The position numbers were made by a program, and so were the translations under genes. Under the pieces are notes generated by a model. That model did not search any database, was not told the origin of the DNA, and saw only the letters and a program-made list of their open reading frames with translations. Positions 41,845 through 51,660 of a DNA stretch of 64,000 nt are shown in pieces. The DNA is taken from assembly GCF_002356115.1 (NCBI RefSeq), contig NZ_AP014836.1, positions 310,001-374,000 of the forward strand. Direction: 5' to 3'. The stretch comes from Candidatus Nitrosoglobus terrae. GTDB lineage: Bacteria; Pseudomonadota; Gammaproteobacteria; Nitrosococcales; Nitrosococcaceae. Position 1 is the first letter of the stretch, and each line of letters begins with the position of its first letter.

Positions 41845-42069
41845 ATGGCGCAATATTTTCGGCGTAAAAAGTTTTGTCGCTTTACTGCCGATGGAGTTAA
41901 AGAAATTGATTATAAAGATCTTGTCACTCTTAGAGAGTATATTACTGAGACAGGTAGGATTGTTCCAAGCCGAATTATTGGTACTAAAGCTAAATATCAG
42001 CGGCAGTTATCTCGGGCGATCAAGCGAGCTCGCTATTTAGCATTACTCCCTTATTGTGATCGTCATTAA
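41845..42069 (+). CDS. rpsR: 30S ribosomal protein S18
   Basis: The 74-residue protein is S18, which binds next to S6 on the 30S platform. It starts [13 protein letters not shown] and ends [15 protein letters not shown], with [32 protein letters not shown]-like text in between. The cysteine in KKFCRF suggests a zinc-dependent or neutral variant that cannot be judged further. It lies between rpsF (141 bp upstream) and rplI (109 bp downstream). Confidence 0.97.
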   Translation: MAQYFRRKKFCRFTADGVKEIDYKDLVTLREYITETGRIVPSRIIGTKAKYQRQLSRAIKRARYLALLPYCDRH

Positions 42070-42178
42070 TAAATGGCTTTAGAGATTATTGATTGAAAGT
42101 GATTATCTTAATAGGAAAGCTACTATATTTAAATTAAGCGACTGATCCTGTCTGATAATAAATGTGGGAATATAGAAA

Positions 42179-42631
42179 ATGGAAGTAATATTATTAGAGC
42201 AAATGCCAAATCTGGGAAAATTAGGGGAGAAGGTAGCAGTAAAAGCTGGCTACGCTCGGAATTACCTTATACCGCGTAGGAAAGCAGTGATCGCCACTAA
42301 GGATAATGATCTTTATTTTGAGTCCCGTAGGGCGGAGCTGGAAAAAGCAGCAGCAGAATCAGTCATGGCAGCAGAAAAACGCAAGCAGGCGCTGATAGCC
42401 CTAGGTAGTGTGACGATTACGGCAAAGGTTGGTGTTGAAGGAAAACTGTTTGGATCAGTTGGGGCAGCAGATATTACAAACGCTTTAACTAGGGCTGGAT
42501 TTGAAATAGATAAAAAGGAAATACGATTGCCCTATGGATCTTTACGGCAAATTGGTGAGTATGAGCTAGAGGTTCATTTGTACTCGGGTATAATAGCCCC
42601 TATTAAAGTGGTAGTGGCAGGCGAAGAATAA
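42179..42631 (+). CDS. rplI: 50S ribosomal protein L9
   Basis: The 150-residue protein begins MEVILLEQMPNLGKLGEKVAVKAGYARNYLIPR, the N-terminal L9 domain that binds 23S rRNA. A long helix follows, and a C-terminal domain with LFGSVGAADITNAL and IRLPYGSLRQIGEYELEVHL. Length is normal. It precedes dnaB by 62 bp. Confidence 0.97.
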   Translation: MEVILLEQMPNLGKLGEKVAVKAGYARNYLIPRRKAVIATKDNDLYFESRRAELEKAAAESVMAAEKRKQALIALGSVTITAKVGVEGKLFGSVGAADITNALTRAGFEIDKKEIRLPYGSLRQIGEYELEVHLYSGIIAPIKVVVAGEE

Positions 42632-42693
42632 TTCCTGCTCTTAGCGTTTTACCGGGTATAAAACTTGGAAATTAAGCTATCGGGAGAGGAGAG

Positions 42694-44079
42694 ATGCCAG
42701 AGTTCTCCTATCGGGAGAAGGAAGCTGAGTTTAGCGAGCTGAAGGTTCCTCCTCACTCAGTAGAAGCCGAGCAGTCAGTATTAGGTGGGTTATTATTAGA
42801 TAATAAGGCGTGGGATCAGATTGGTGATCTTCTCAGGCCCGATGATTTTTACCGCCAAGATCACCGCCTTTTATTTCAATCCATTAGTGAGCTGATTGAA
42901 CAATCGCAGCCCTGTGATGTCATCACTCTCTCAGAGCAGCTTAAGAATAAGCAATTATTGGAAGGGGCGGGTAACTTAGCTTATATCACAAGCTTAGCTC
43001 GCAATACTCCTACAGCAGCCAATATCAAAGCCTATGCAGATGTGGTACGCGAGCGTTCTATATTACGTCAATTGATTCGTGTAGGTACTGATATTGCTAA
43101 TAGTGCTTACCAGCCAGAAGGGCGAAATAGCCGCGAACTGCTAGATGAGGCTGAGAAACGGGTATTTGAAATTGCTGATCAAGGGACTCGCAGTCAACGG
43201 AATTTCGTTGATATGAAAAATCTGCTAAGCAAAGTAGTGGATCGGATTGACCAGCTATTTGAAAAAGACAGCCCAATTACCGGGCTTTCATCTGGGTTTG
43301 CTGATTTTGATGAGCTTACTTCAGGTTTACAACAAGCCGATTTGGTGATAGCCGCAGGTAGACCATCAATGGGTAAAACCGCCTTTGCAATGAATATCGC
43401 TGAGCACGTGGCTATTAAGCGTCGGATACCGGTGGCTGTATTTAGTATGGAAATGCCTGGGGAACAATTGGCGATGCGTATGATGTCCTCTCTGGGGCAT
43501 ATTGATCAGCATCGGGTAAGAACGGGACGCTTAGAGGAAGATGATTGGCCACGGCTAACGTCGGCAGTAAGCTTGTTAAGCGAAGCGCCTATTTTTATCG
43601 ACGATACTCCGGCCCTTTCACCCACTGAGCTTCGAGCGCGGGCACGGAGATTGATGCGAGAGCAAGGGGGGTTAGGTTTGATCCTAATTGATTATCTACA
43701 GCTAATGCAGGTTCCTGGTCATCGAGAAAATCGGGTTACTGAGATTTCTGAAATCTCACGTAATCTTAAAACGCTTGCTAAAGAACTTAATATACCGGTA
43801 CTAGCCCTATCTCAATTAAACCGCAGTCTAGAGCAGCGACCTAACAAGCGTCCAGTAATGTCGGATTTACGGGAATCAGGGGCTATTGAGCAGGATGCAG
43901 ATGTTATCGTATTTATTTATCGAGACGAAGTATACCATGAAGATAGCCCTGATAAAGGGACGGCTGAGATTATCGTTAGTAAGCAGCGTAATGGTCCTAT
44001 TGGGACTGTGCGTTTAACTTTCCGAGGTCAATACACCCGCTTTGAAAATTATGCCCGAGATATTTATGAAACGAGATAA
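42694..44079 (+). CDS. dnaB: replicative DNA helicase DnaB
   Basis: DnaB unwinds DNA at the replication fork as a hexamer. The 461-residue protein has the N-terminal domain (PPHSVEAEQSVLGGLLLDNKAWD), a linker and the RecA-like domain with Walker A AAGRPSMGKTAFAMNIA, Walker B LILIDYLQLMQ, and the motifs LSQLNRSLEQRPNKRPVMSDLRESGAIEQDAD and RNGPIGTV. Length is normal. alr follows after 11 bp from a TTG start. Confidence 0.97.
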   Translation: MPEFSYREKEAEFSELKVPPHSVEAEQSVLGGLLLDNKAWDQIGDLLRPDDFYRQDHRLLFQSISELIEQSQPCDVITLSEQLKNKQLLEGAGNLAYITSLARNTPTAANIKAYADVVRERSILRQLIRVGTDIANSAYQPEGRNSRELLDEAEKRVFEIADQGTRSQRNFVDMKNLLSKVVDRIDQLFEKDSPITGLSSGFADFDELTSGLQQADLVIAAGRPSMGKTAFAMNIAEHVAIKRRIPVAVFSMEMPGEQLAMRMMSSLGHIDQHRVRTGRLEEDDWPRLTSAVSLLSEAPIFIDDTPALSPTELRARARRLMREQGGLGLILIDYLQLMQVPGHRENRVTEISEISRNLKTLAKELNIPVLALSQLNRSLEQRPNKRPVMSDLRESGAIEQDADVIVFIYRDEVYHEDSPDKGTAEIIVSKQRNGPIGTVRLTFRGQYTRFENYARDIYETR

Positions 44080-44090
44080 TTATTGGTAAA

Positions 44091-45191
44091 TTGAATAATC
44101 AACCCACAGCCTTCTTGAACTATCCTCAAGCTATTATTGATATTGGTGGGCTACGGCATAATTTGCAGCAAGTTCGTAAATTAGCACCCTATAGTCAGAT
44201 AATGGCGGTTGTTAAAGCAGATGGCTATGCCCATGGATTAGAAGGCGTAGTGAGATCACTGTCAACAGAGGCGGATGCTTTCGCTGTATCCAGATTAGAG
44301 GAAGCGTTGATGCTACGCCAAGCTGGGCATCGATACCCCATTGTATTGCTTACAGGCGTTGGTAATAAAGAAGAATTACAGCTTGCGGCCGCGTATCATC
44401 TTACGCCCGTTATCCATGACGTTATCCAATTAGATTTACTGAGACAATCCCTCGTTACAACACCACTTGCAGTCTGGATTAAAGTAGATACGGGCATGCA
44501 TCGCTTAGGTTTTCCGCCAGAAAGAGTGACTGAGGTAATCGCTAGTTTGCGTTGTTGCCAACCGGTAGCTTCTATTATGGGTCTAATGAGTCATTTAGCC
44601 AATGCCGATCAAGTTGAAGATTCTTATACTAGGCAACAATTAGAAGTTTTTAATAATATATCCGCACCGGGGCTAGCCCGTAGTATCGCCAACTCTGCGG
44701 CTATTATGACTTACCCTCAAGCTCATCTTAACTGGGTACGACCCGGTATTATGCTCTATGGTGTTTCACCTTTTACTCATTGCACGGGTATGGATATGGG
44801 ACTTAAGCCTGTAATGACTCTAAAAAGCTGCCTGATTGCTATTCACCGCTTGTGCGCAGGAGATAAAGTCGGTTATGGCATAACTTGGACTTGTTCCAAG
44901 CCAACGATTGTTGGTGTAGCTGCAATTGGTTATGGTGATGGTTATCCTCGTCATGCTGTTTCAGGAACCCCGGTTTTAGTTAATGGTTATCCTGTACCTC
45001 TAATAGGGCGGGTTTCTATGGATATGATTACCTTGGATTTGGATCATCAGCCAACGGCTAAAGTAGGGGATCCAGTGGTTGTTTGGGGAGAGAGACTACC
45101 AGTAGAGGAAATTGCCCATCATGCAGCGACTATCCCTTATGAGCTGCTATGTCAGGTAACTGCACGGGTTCCTAGGATATGGAACAAATAA
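44091..45191 (+). CDS. alr: alanine racemase
   Basis: Alanine racemase makes D-alanine for peptidoglycan. The 366-residue PLP protein has the PLP lysine in MAVVKADGYAHG, WIKVDTGMHRLGFPP, LMSHLANADQ, the pyridine-contacting region WVRPGIMLYGVSPF and the catalytic tyrosine in VGYGITWT. The start is TTG at 44091 (MNNQPTAFLNYPQAIIDIGGLRHN). The order dnaB-alr-radA is common in gammaproteobacteria. Confidence 0.95.
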   Translation: MNNQPTAFLNYPQAIIDIGGLRHNLQQVRKLAPYSQIMAVVKADGYAHGLEGVVRSLSTEADAFAVSRLEEALMLRQAGHRYPIVLLTGVGNKEELQLAAAYHLTPVIHDVIQLDLLRQSLVTTPLAVWIKVDTGMHRLGFPPERVTEVIASLRCCQPVASIMGLMSHLANADQVEDSYTRQQLEVFNNISAPGLARSIANSAAIMTYPQAHLNWVRPGIMLYGVSPFTHCTGMDMGLKPVMTLKSCLIAIHRLCAGDKVGYGITWTCSKPTIVGVAAIGYGDGYPRHAVSGTPVLVNGYPVPLIGRVSMDMITLDLDHQPTAKVGDPVVVWGERLPVEEIAHHAATIPYELLCQVTARVPRIWNK

Positions 45192-45198
45192 ATCACTC

Positions 45199-46569
45199 AT
45201 GGGAAAAACTATCACTGCCTTTCAGTGTAACCAATGCGGTACTGAGGCTGCTCGTTGGGTGGGACAATGTCCAGGCTGTGGTGCTTGGAATACCTTAGAA
45301 GAGTTAGTTAAACGCTCATTAGATAAAAAGGCGGATAGATATGCTAACTATGCGGGTGTATTAAGCCTAGTACAATCTTTAGCGGCAGTTAAGATCGGAG
45401 GAGAAGTACGTCTATCCTCAGGATTATCTGAGCTGGATCGAGTCTTAGGCGGTGGTTTAGTGGCTGGTTCTGTGGTACTGATTGGAGGTAATCCGGGGAT
45501 TGGCAAATCTACCTTGCTTTTGCAAGCTTTGGCGGCTATGGGAGCAGCGCAGCAAGGACGGGTATTATATGTTACAGGTGAGGAGTCCTTAGAACAGATT
45601 AGCTTAAGGGCACAGCGTTTAGATTTAAAGGCCGCCCAAGTGCGCTTACTAGCCGACACTTTAGTAGAAAGAGCCTTAGCTGTTGCGCAGCAAGAGCGGC
45701 CTCAAGTGATGGTTGTTGACTCCATTCAAACGCTTTACTCAGAACAATTACAATCTGCACCGGGAACGGTCACTCAAGTGCGAGAAAGTGCTGCACAATT
45801 ACTACGCTATGCTAAACAAAGCGGTGTTGCAGTTATTCTAGTGGGTCACGTAACCAAGGAAGGAGCTTTAGCGGGACCTAGAGTTCTTGAGCATATGGTA
45901 GATACAGTGCTGTATTTTGAAGGAGATGGCGGAGAGCGGTTACGGGTGTTACGGGCAGTCAAAAATCGTTTTGGGGCGGTCAATGAGCTGGGTGTATTTG
46001 CCATGACAGAGCGAGGGTTACGAGAAGTCAGCAACCCTTCAGCCATCTTCCTTTCCCGAGGTAAAGAAGCCGTTCCAGGCAGTGCTGTGACTGTGATTCG
46101 GGAAGGTAGCCGTCCCTTATTAGTAGAAGTTCAGGCGCTTGTGGATGATAGTCATTTGACTAACCCTCGTCGTGTTACCGTAGGCTTAGAGCCAAACCGG
46201 CTTGCCATGCTCTTAGCTATTCTCCATCGCCATGGAGCGGTAATGCCAGGGGCGCAAGATGTTTTTGTCAACGTGGTAGGAGGGGTGCGAGTCAATGAAA
46301 CGGGGGCTGATCTAGCCATCTTAGCCGCCATAGTTTCCAGTTTACGGGATCGCCCTTTAGACCAAGATTTAGTGTTATTTGGTGAGGTAGGTTTAACAGG
46401 GGAGATTCGTCCAGTGCCTAGTGGCGAAGAACGTCTTGCTGCTGCGGTAAAACATGGGTTTAAAAAAGCGATTCTGCCTGAAGCCAATAGACCTAGGCGT
46501 TCGTTGAAAGAGCTTAATATTATTCCGGTAAACCGCTTAACTGAGGTATTAGCAGCGCTTAAGGGATGA
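45199..46569 (+). CDS. radA: DNA repair protein RadA
   Basis: RadA (Sms) is a DnaB-like helicase that acts in recombination branch migration. The 456-residue protein has the N-terminal zinc finger CNQCG...CPGCGAWN, Walker A GGNPGIGKSTLL, the RadA-specific KNRFG motif (KNRFGAVNELGVF) and a Lon-like C-terminal domain (DVFVNVVGGVRVNETGADLAILAAIVSSL). Length is normal. It lies 7 bp after alr and is probably in the same operon. Confidence 0.96.
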   Translation: MGKTITAFQCNQCGTEAARWVGQCPGCGAWNTLEELVKRSLDKKADRYANYAGVLSLVQSLAAVKIGGEVRLSSGLSELDRVLGGGLVAGSVVLIGGNPGIGKSTLLLQALAAMGAAQQGRVLYVTGEESLEQISLRAQRLDLKAAQVRLLADTLVERALAVAQQERPQVMVVDSIQTLYSEQLQSAPGTVTQVRESAAQLLRYAKQSGVAVILVGHVTKEGALAGPRVLEHMVDTVLYFEGDGGERLRVLRAVKNRFGAVNELGVFAMTERGLREVSNPSAIFLSRGKEAVPGSAVTVIREGSRPLLVEVQALVDDSHLTNPRRVTVGLEPNRLAMLLAILHRHGAVMPGAQDVFVNVVGGVRVNETGADLAILAAIVSSLRDRPLDQDLVLFGEVGLTGEIRPVPSGEERLAAAVKHGFKKAILPEANRPRRSLKELNIIPVNRLTEVLAALKG

Positions 46570-46884
46570 GGCTTTTCTAACTAGTAAAAACTTTTACCAT
46601 AAAATTAATTTAGGTATTCATAAAATTTAAAAATATCTCAACTCAGAATGATCCGATTTTCCCCATTAATTTCAGCTATCAGCGAGATTTAAGGGTTGTT
46701 AAAATTTATAAATCTCAAGGAAGAACTCTTTACCATCCATTCTATTATTTTTTCTGTAAATACTAGGGATCTAAAGAGTATTATTACTAATAATGAATAA
46801 GATTATTCTAGGAGGGGATGATTGTTAGTTGCTAAGTTCAGTTATTATTGAATAATCATAGTTTTACTTGGAGTTATTGATAAA
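46570..46884. other. gene-free gap between radA and hemJ
   Basis: This AT-rich gap of 315 bp shows no open frame of note, no repeat and no clear hairpin terminator. It probably holds the hemJ promoter. Confidence 0.5.
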
Positions 46885-47304
46885 ATGCTTTGGATTAAAG
46901 CTTTTCATATTATTTCGGCAGTAGCTTGGTTTGCTGGACTGTTTTATTTACCTCGCTTATTTGTTTATCATGCTCAATGTGAAGACACCTTAGGGCGAGA
47001 GCGCTTTAAAGTCATGGAGCGTAAATTATACCGGGGTATCATGCATCCAAGCGCTACTTTAACCGTGATCTTAGGGCTGATTCTAGTGTATTTAACCCCA
47101 ATATGGCTCAGCGCCGGGTGGTTTCATACTAAGATTTTCTTAGTTTTATTGTTGATTGGCTATCATCTTTATTGTGGACGGTTACTTGTCGCTTTTCGTG
47201 AGGATCGAAATCGTTACAGTCATGTGTTTTATCGCTGGTTTAATGAGCTTCCAGTTTTAATCTTGGTTGGCGTAGTTATTTTGGTGGTGGTAAAGCCGTT
47301 TTAA
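46885..47304 (+). CDS. hemJ: HemJ-like protoporphyrinogen oxidase
   Basis: HemJ oxidises protoporphyrinogen IX to protoporphyrin IX in heme synthesis at the inner membrane. The 139-residue protein has four predicted helices and the signatures MLWIKAFHIISAVAWFAGLFYLPRLFVYH and IMHPSATLTVILGLIL, with the conserved His and heme-binding region. CopD-type proteins are related, but this short form is the HemJ form. It precedes lpxD by 68 bp. Confidence 0.9.
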   Translation: MLWIKAFHIISAVAWFAGLFYLPRLFVYHAQCEDTLGRERFKVMERKLYRGIMHPSATLTVILGLILVYLTPIWLSAGWFHTKIFLVLLLIGYHLYCGRLLVAFREDRNRYSHVFYRWFNELPVLILVGVVILVVVKPF

Positions 47305-47372
47305 GTTTGAGCTAAGCAAGCAAAAGCGCATCGTTATAGCTAGATTTGGAAATAAGTAGATAGCAGGGAAAC

Positions 47373-48428
47373 ATGGTAGAAATTCGCCTTTTGGAAATTG
47401 CTCAGTTTTTAGGTTGCACGGTTGAGGGTAATAAGGAGGCGTTAATCCGGGGAGTTGCTCCGTTAGATCAAGCCCAAGTAGATGATTTAAGTTTTTATAC
47501 AAATTCTAAATACGCTACTAGAGCTAAATTATCAAAGGCTGCCGCCCTTGTAGTAGGGCTTCATGATCGGGAACGATTTGCTGGACGTTCTCTTCTGATC
47601 TCGGATAATCCATACCGTGATTTTGCTAGAGTAGTAGCCAAGTGGTTTAATTGTGCTTTTCTCCCCAAAGCAGGTGTTCATCCAACCGCTATCATAGGAG
47701 AAAATGTACAAATTGCCGAAGGTTGTAGTGTGGGAGCTTACTGTGTGATTGAAAGAGGGGCTGAAATTCGTGCCCATACTACTTTATTCCCCTTTTGCTA
47801 TATTGGCTCTAAAGTGACTCTGGGGGAGCATTGCCTACTTTATCCGCAGGTTACGTTATTAGATCGGGTGATTATAGGTAATCGAGTAATACTTCATTCT
47901 GGCGTGGTTATAGGGGGAGATGGCTTTGGTTTTGCGCCTGATCCCAATCGAGGCCATATTGATAAAGTACCTCAGGTGGGATGGGTAGAAATTGCTGATG
48001 ATGTAGAAATACAGTGTAATACTACTATTGATCGAGGAGCATTGGGGGCTACTAAAATTGGCCGAGGGACTAAAATCGATAATTTAGTGCAAGTCGGCCA
48101 TAATGTAGAGATTGGAGAGCACAGTATTATTGTTAGCCAAGCGGGTATTTCCGGAAGCACTAAAATTGGCAATTGGGTGACTTTAGCAGGTCAAGTAGGG
48201 CTAGTGGGTCACATTCAAGTAGGTAATGGTGCCATTGTAACAGCTCAGTCGGGAGTGGCAAAAGATGTACCTCCTAAGTCTGTTGTAACGGGTAGCCCTG
48301 CTCAACCAATGATTGAAAATCGACGAGCACTAGCGGGGATGAGTCGACTCTCAGAGCTACGGAAAAAGGTTCGCGATCTAGAGTATCGTCTTCGGGAATT
48401 AGAGCAAGGTAAGATTGATAGTGGATGA
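47373..48428 (+). CDS. lpxD: UDP-3-O-acyl-glucosamine N-acyltransferase LpxD
   Basis: LpxD adds the second acyl chain in lipid A synthesis. The 351-residue protein has an N-terminal uridine-binding domain (LSFYTNSKYATRAKLSKAAALVV), a left-handed beta helix of hexapeptide repeats (ENVQIAEGCSVGAYCVIERGAEI) and the catalytic histidine region VQVGHNVEIGEHSII, then a C-terminal helix (LSELRKKVRDLEYRLREL). Length is normal. It stands apart from the bam-skp-fabZ-lpxA block, which is not in the window. Confidence 0.95.
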   Translation: MVEIRLLEIAQFLGCTVEGNKEALIRGVAPLDQAQVDDLSFYTNSKYATRAKLSKAAALVVGLHDRERFAGRSLLISDNPYRDFARVVAKWFNCAFLPKAGVHPTAIIGENVQIAEGCSVGAYCVIERGAEIRAHTTLFPFCYIGSKVTLGEHCLLYPQVTLLDRVIIGNRVILHSGVVIGGDGFGFAPDPNRGHIDKVPQVGWVEIADDVEIQCNTTIDRGALGATKIGRGTKIDNLVQVGHNVEIGEHSIIVSQAGISGSTKIGNWVTLAGQVGLVGHIQVGNGAIVTAQSGVAKDVPPKSVVTGSPAQPMIENRRALAGMSRLSELRKKVRDLEYRLRELEQGKIDSG

Positions 48429-48473
48429 AATTTAGCGGCAATCCCTAAATATTGAAAGGAAGGGGCTAAAAAA

Positions 48474-48677
48474 ATGGAAATTGAAGCAAAAAATTTTTTT
48501 TACTTATTACCATTATTGGTTATTAATATTTGGGCAATCTTAGATATTGCTAAAAGTACTATGTCTACCGGTGGAAAAATAGCGTGGGTTGTGCTGATAT
48601 GTATACTACCATTATTTGGTTTTATATTATGGTTTACTTTAGGCTCACGCTCATCTTCTGCTAACTCAAGATCGTAA
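48474..48677 (+). CDS. small membrane protein with PLDc_N domain
   Basis: The 67-residue protein has two membrane helices, FYLLPLLVINIWAILDIA and KIAWVVLICILPLFGFILWFTLG, matching the phospholipase D nuclease N-terminal (PLDc_N) domain. Here it stands alone without the nuclease. Stand-alone proteins of this type are widespread and of unknown function. An AAAGGAAGGGG-like site precedes the ATG. It may be cotranscribed with lpxD (45 bp upstream). Confidence 0.85.
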   Translation: MEIEAKNFFYLLPLLVINIWAILDIAKSTMSTGGKIAWVVLICILPLFGFILWFTLGSRSSSANSRS

Positions 48678-48739
48678 ACTGGGATAGGAGTTGGTTGAAG
48701 AGATATCGGAGTATCGCAATTTGAATTATAAATTCTGTA

Positions 48740-50209
48740 TTAAGAATTTTTCTTACCAGTGGCTTCTGTTTGTAGCTGACGCAAACGGGCTTCAATTTTG
48801 GATCGTTCATAAAAGTTGCTGCCTACTGCCTTATTTGCCAACTGTAATTGTTTAATTGCCATACCGATTTGTCCGATGTAATAGTAGTATTCAGCTAGCC
48901 AACGATGGGATTCTGCTCGGTTACCCATCTCTTCCTCCGCTTTCGCGAGTAAATGATAAATTCGTACTGTTCCTCTTCCAGGCTGAGCTTGTTTTTTTAG
49001 CAAATCACGGGCTTTATGAGGCTGATGGCCTTGCAGCAAAGCACTAGCGTAGTTGATAATCACAGTATAATTGTTTGGATATAGCGCTAGCGTTTTTTGA
49101 TAAATTTCAAATGCGGTTTCAAAATATCCAGCCGCTGTTTCTATTTGAGCAAGTACTAATAGATAGGCAAGGTTATCGGTATCTTTTTTAAGCAATTGTA
49201 AAATTTGCTGCCGTGCCTCATTTTGATTACCTGCTCTCGTAAGTGCCAAAGCATAACCGTAGCGAGCGGATTCTTCATTTAAATAACGCCCCGTTTTTAG
49301 TGCTTGGCTGAACTGTTCGACTGTTTGTTTTTTATCATCGCTAGTCAGCACTTGGAGTTTAGACCGCATTAGATAGAATTGAAGTTGATTTCTAGCGGTC
49401 AGTTGTGGAGTAGTCACCAAGGCTTCAGCGCGACCTGTGGCATCAGCAATACGATTCCTAGTGACTGGATGCGTACTTAGAAACTCTGGTGGTTCAGGTC
49501 CATAATAGCGGCTTACTTGTTCGAGCCGCTCGAAAAAAGCAGGCATGGCAAAAGGATCAAAACCGGCTCGGATTAGAGTTTGCATACCAATCCGATCTGC
49601 TTCTTCTTCGTTAGATCGGGTAAAATTGATTTGAAGTTGTGCAGCGCCAGCTTGAGCGGCCATCATTCCGGCAAATCCTGCATCAGGGTTTTGAGTGCCC
49701 ATTCCTAAGAGAATGGCAGCTACTATAGCAGCTGCCATGGGTAAACTTAAGCGGCTACCTTGTTCAAAAGCGCGTGCTAGGTGATGCTGTGTTACATGCG
49801 CAATTTCATGGGCCATGACTGCCGCTAGCTCACTCTCAGTACGGGTATTTTTTATAAGCTCTGAATGGACTCCAACATATCCTCCTGGGGCGGCAAAAGC
49901 GTTGATGGTGGAATCTTGAACAATAAAAAAAGTAAACTCTTGGCCTCGATTATCGCTATTTGCTACTAATTGATATCCTAGCGATTGGAGGTAGGTTGCT
50001 ATTTCTGGATCATCGATAATAGTTACCGAATTATGTAACTGGCGCATAAACTCCCGCCCAATATCACGTTCCTGTTCTGGTGATATGGTAGCTCCTGAGC
50101 GATCTCCGATCTCAGGGAGCTCAATTTCATTTGCCTTTATGAGTGAAATTGCGAATAGGGCGATGCCTCCAGCTAGGATACTGATTAATTGTGCTCGCAA
50201 GTTCCGCAT
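48740..50209 (-). CDS. bepA: BepA-like periplasmic M48 metalloprotease with TPR
   Basis: BepA is a periplasmic protease and chaperone that guards outer-membrane protein assembly, including LptD. The 489-residue protein has a signal peptide or anchor (about 7-25), the zinc site HEIAH at 134-138 with downstream Glu in FTRSNEEEADRIGMQTLIRAGFDP, and C-terminal tetratricopeptide repeats. Length is close to E. coli BepA (487). It is divergent from tusA. Confidence 0.92.
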   Translation of the reverse strand: MRNLRAQLISILAGGIALFAISLIKANEIELPEIGDRSGATISPEQERDIGREFMRQLHNSVTIIDDPEIATYLQSLGYQLVANSDNRGQEFTFFIVQDSTINAFAAPGGYVGVHSELIKNTRTESELAAVMAHEIAHVTQHHLARAFEQGSRLSLPMAAAIVAAILLGMGTQNPDAGFAGMMAAQAGAAQLQINFTRSNEEEADRIGMQTLIRAGFDPFAMPAFFERLEQVSRYYGPEPPEFLSTHPVTRNRIADATGRAEALVTTPQLTARNQLQFYLMRSKLQVLTSDDKKQTVEQFSQALKTGRYLNEESARYGYALALTRAGNQNEARQQILQLLKKDTDNLAYLLVLAQIETAAGYFETAFEIYQKTLALYPNNYTVIINYASALLQGHQPHKARDLLKKQAQPGRGTVRIYHLLAKAEEEMGNRAESHRWLAEYYYYIGQIGMAIKQLQLANKAVGSNFYERSKIEARLRQLQTEATGKKNS

Positions 50210-50469
50210 ATTTAGATGCCGTTATTAAGTATTAAGCTTGCTTAATAATAATTAACTAAATTTAACTGTCCTTAGTTCAATTAAAGTGCTAATTTTTTAA
50301 ACGTAATCTTATTGCATTAATTTAGAATTTAAGAGTAAATTACTTTAAATATTAGCTTATAATTTAAACTAATAGTTGATTTGGATTTCTGTTTTCTTTA
50401 TGCTGCTGGCGACTAGAGGTATAGCTAACTTAATAGTGTTCGTTGGTATTACTTTAGAGGCAAGCTATT

Positions 50470-50715
50470 ATGCCTAGTAATTATGATGCCGAGCTTGATG
50501 CAATGGGTCTTGCTTGTCCTCTGCCTGTGTTACGTATCCGTAAGGCGCTAGCGGTTTTGAGCGAGAATCAGATTTTATATGTAATAGCAACAGATCCTGG
50601 ATCTTTAAAGGATATTCAAGCTTTTTCTAGGATAACTAAAAATGAGCTTTTAGAAGCTTATGAAACAGAAGGTAAATACCATTTTATTATCCGTAAACGA
50701 GTTAGTACTAACTGA
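50470..50715 (+). CDS. tusA: sulfur carrier protein TusA
   Basis: The 81-residue protein has the TusA/SirA signature LDAMGLACPLPVLRIRKAL, where the cysteine of CPxP carries persulfide sulfur. TusA relays sulfur for tRNA 2-thiouridine synthesis and other pathways. Length and start are normal. The 260-bp upstream region to bepA is AT-rich and holds both promoters. Confidence 0.93.
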   Translation: MPSNYDAELDAMGLACPLPVLRIRKALAVLSENQILYVIATDPGSLKDIQAFSRITKNELLEAYETEGKYHFIIRKRVSTN

Positions 50716-50924
50716 ATTAGTTAATGTTTATTAATTATAATAGCAAAAATTTTTATTTTAACTAATTTTATGTTAGCCGATATAATAGGACACAATTGGG
50801 ATAATTGTCGGTGTGGGTGCGATGTTGAAAGGTACAAGCGGTAAGTTTGTATAGGTTGCAAAGACTCCATTACTTAGGTTAGTGGTGGGTGTCAATTCTT
50901 TTATAGTTAGAAATTGAGGCACTA

Positions 50925-51563
50925 ATGAGTCTAGAACAAGCACGTTCTAATATGATAAAACGGCAAATTCGGCCTTGGGAGGTATTCGATCAGCGTGTAT
51001 TAGATCGGCTTACTGAAATCTCTAGGGAAGATTTTACTCCGCCAGAGTTTAGAAATTTAGCTTATGCTGATATTCAGATACCTATTGGACATGGGCAAGT
51101 TATGTTATCGCCTGGCATTGAAGGCCGTTTATTGCAAGCATTAGCCCTTAGAGGGGAAGAATCTGTTTTGGAAATAGGTACGGGAACAGGTTACTTAACC
51201 ACGGTGCTAGCGGGTTTGGCTAATCGTATCGTTAGTGTTGATATTTTTCCTGATTTGCAGCGATTTAACGAGCATCGGCCAGAGAATATATTTTTACAAG
51301 TAGGTGATGCCGCTTATGGTTGGTCTAAAGATAGCTGCTTTGATGCGATTGTAATATCGGGTTCTCTTCCAAGTCTACCCAAGATATTTTTAGAGACACT
51401 TAACTTAAATGGACGTTTATTTGCAGTGCTGGGGCAGGCCCCAGTGATGAAAGCGGTGCTTATTACACGGATAACAGAACAAGAATGGTCTCGTGAAAAA
51501 TTATTTGAGACTGTAATCCCGCCTCTTCTAAATAGTGAACTAAAACCTAAATTTATCTTCTAA
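50925..51563 (+). CDS. Pcm-like methyltransferase
   Basis: The 212-residue protein resembles protein-L-isoaspartate O-methyltransferase: MIKRQIRPWEVFDQRVLDRL, FTPPEFRNLAYADIQIPIGHGQVMLSPGIEGRLLQAL and the SAM-binding LEIGTGTGYLTTVLAGLA. A Pcm-like gene next to tolC is a common gammaproteobacterial arrangement. Many such proteins lack proven repair activity, so the substrate is open. The start ATG at 50925 fits the family. tolC begins 111 bp downstream. Confidence 0.85.
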   Translation: MSLEQARSNMIKRQIRPWEVFDQRVLDRLTEISREDFTPPEFRNLAYADIQIPIGHGQVMLSPGIEGRLLQALALRGEESVLEIGTGTGYLTTVLAGLANRIVSVDIFPDLQRFNEHRPENIFLQVGDAAYGWSKDSCFDAIVISGSLPSLPKIFLETLNLNGRLFAVLGQAPVMKAVLITRITEQEWSREKLFETVIPPLLNSELKPKFIF

Positions 51564-51660
51564 CGAATTTAAACAACGTAAGAAATTAAATTTCTTCACT
51601 TATAGCTTTTTTTTGTAATGGCGATATCAAATGGCTGGACAGGTTAGTTTTTTTTATGTA

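Noticed and set aside
46811-46836. AGGAGGGG followed at once by ATG and a 5-codon frame
   Set aside because: There is no spacing between the ribosome site and the ATG, so translation is unlikely, and nothing is conserved that I can see.
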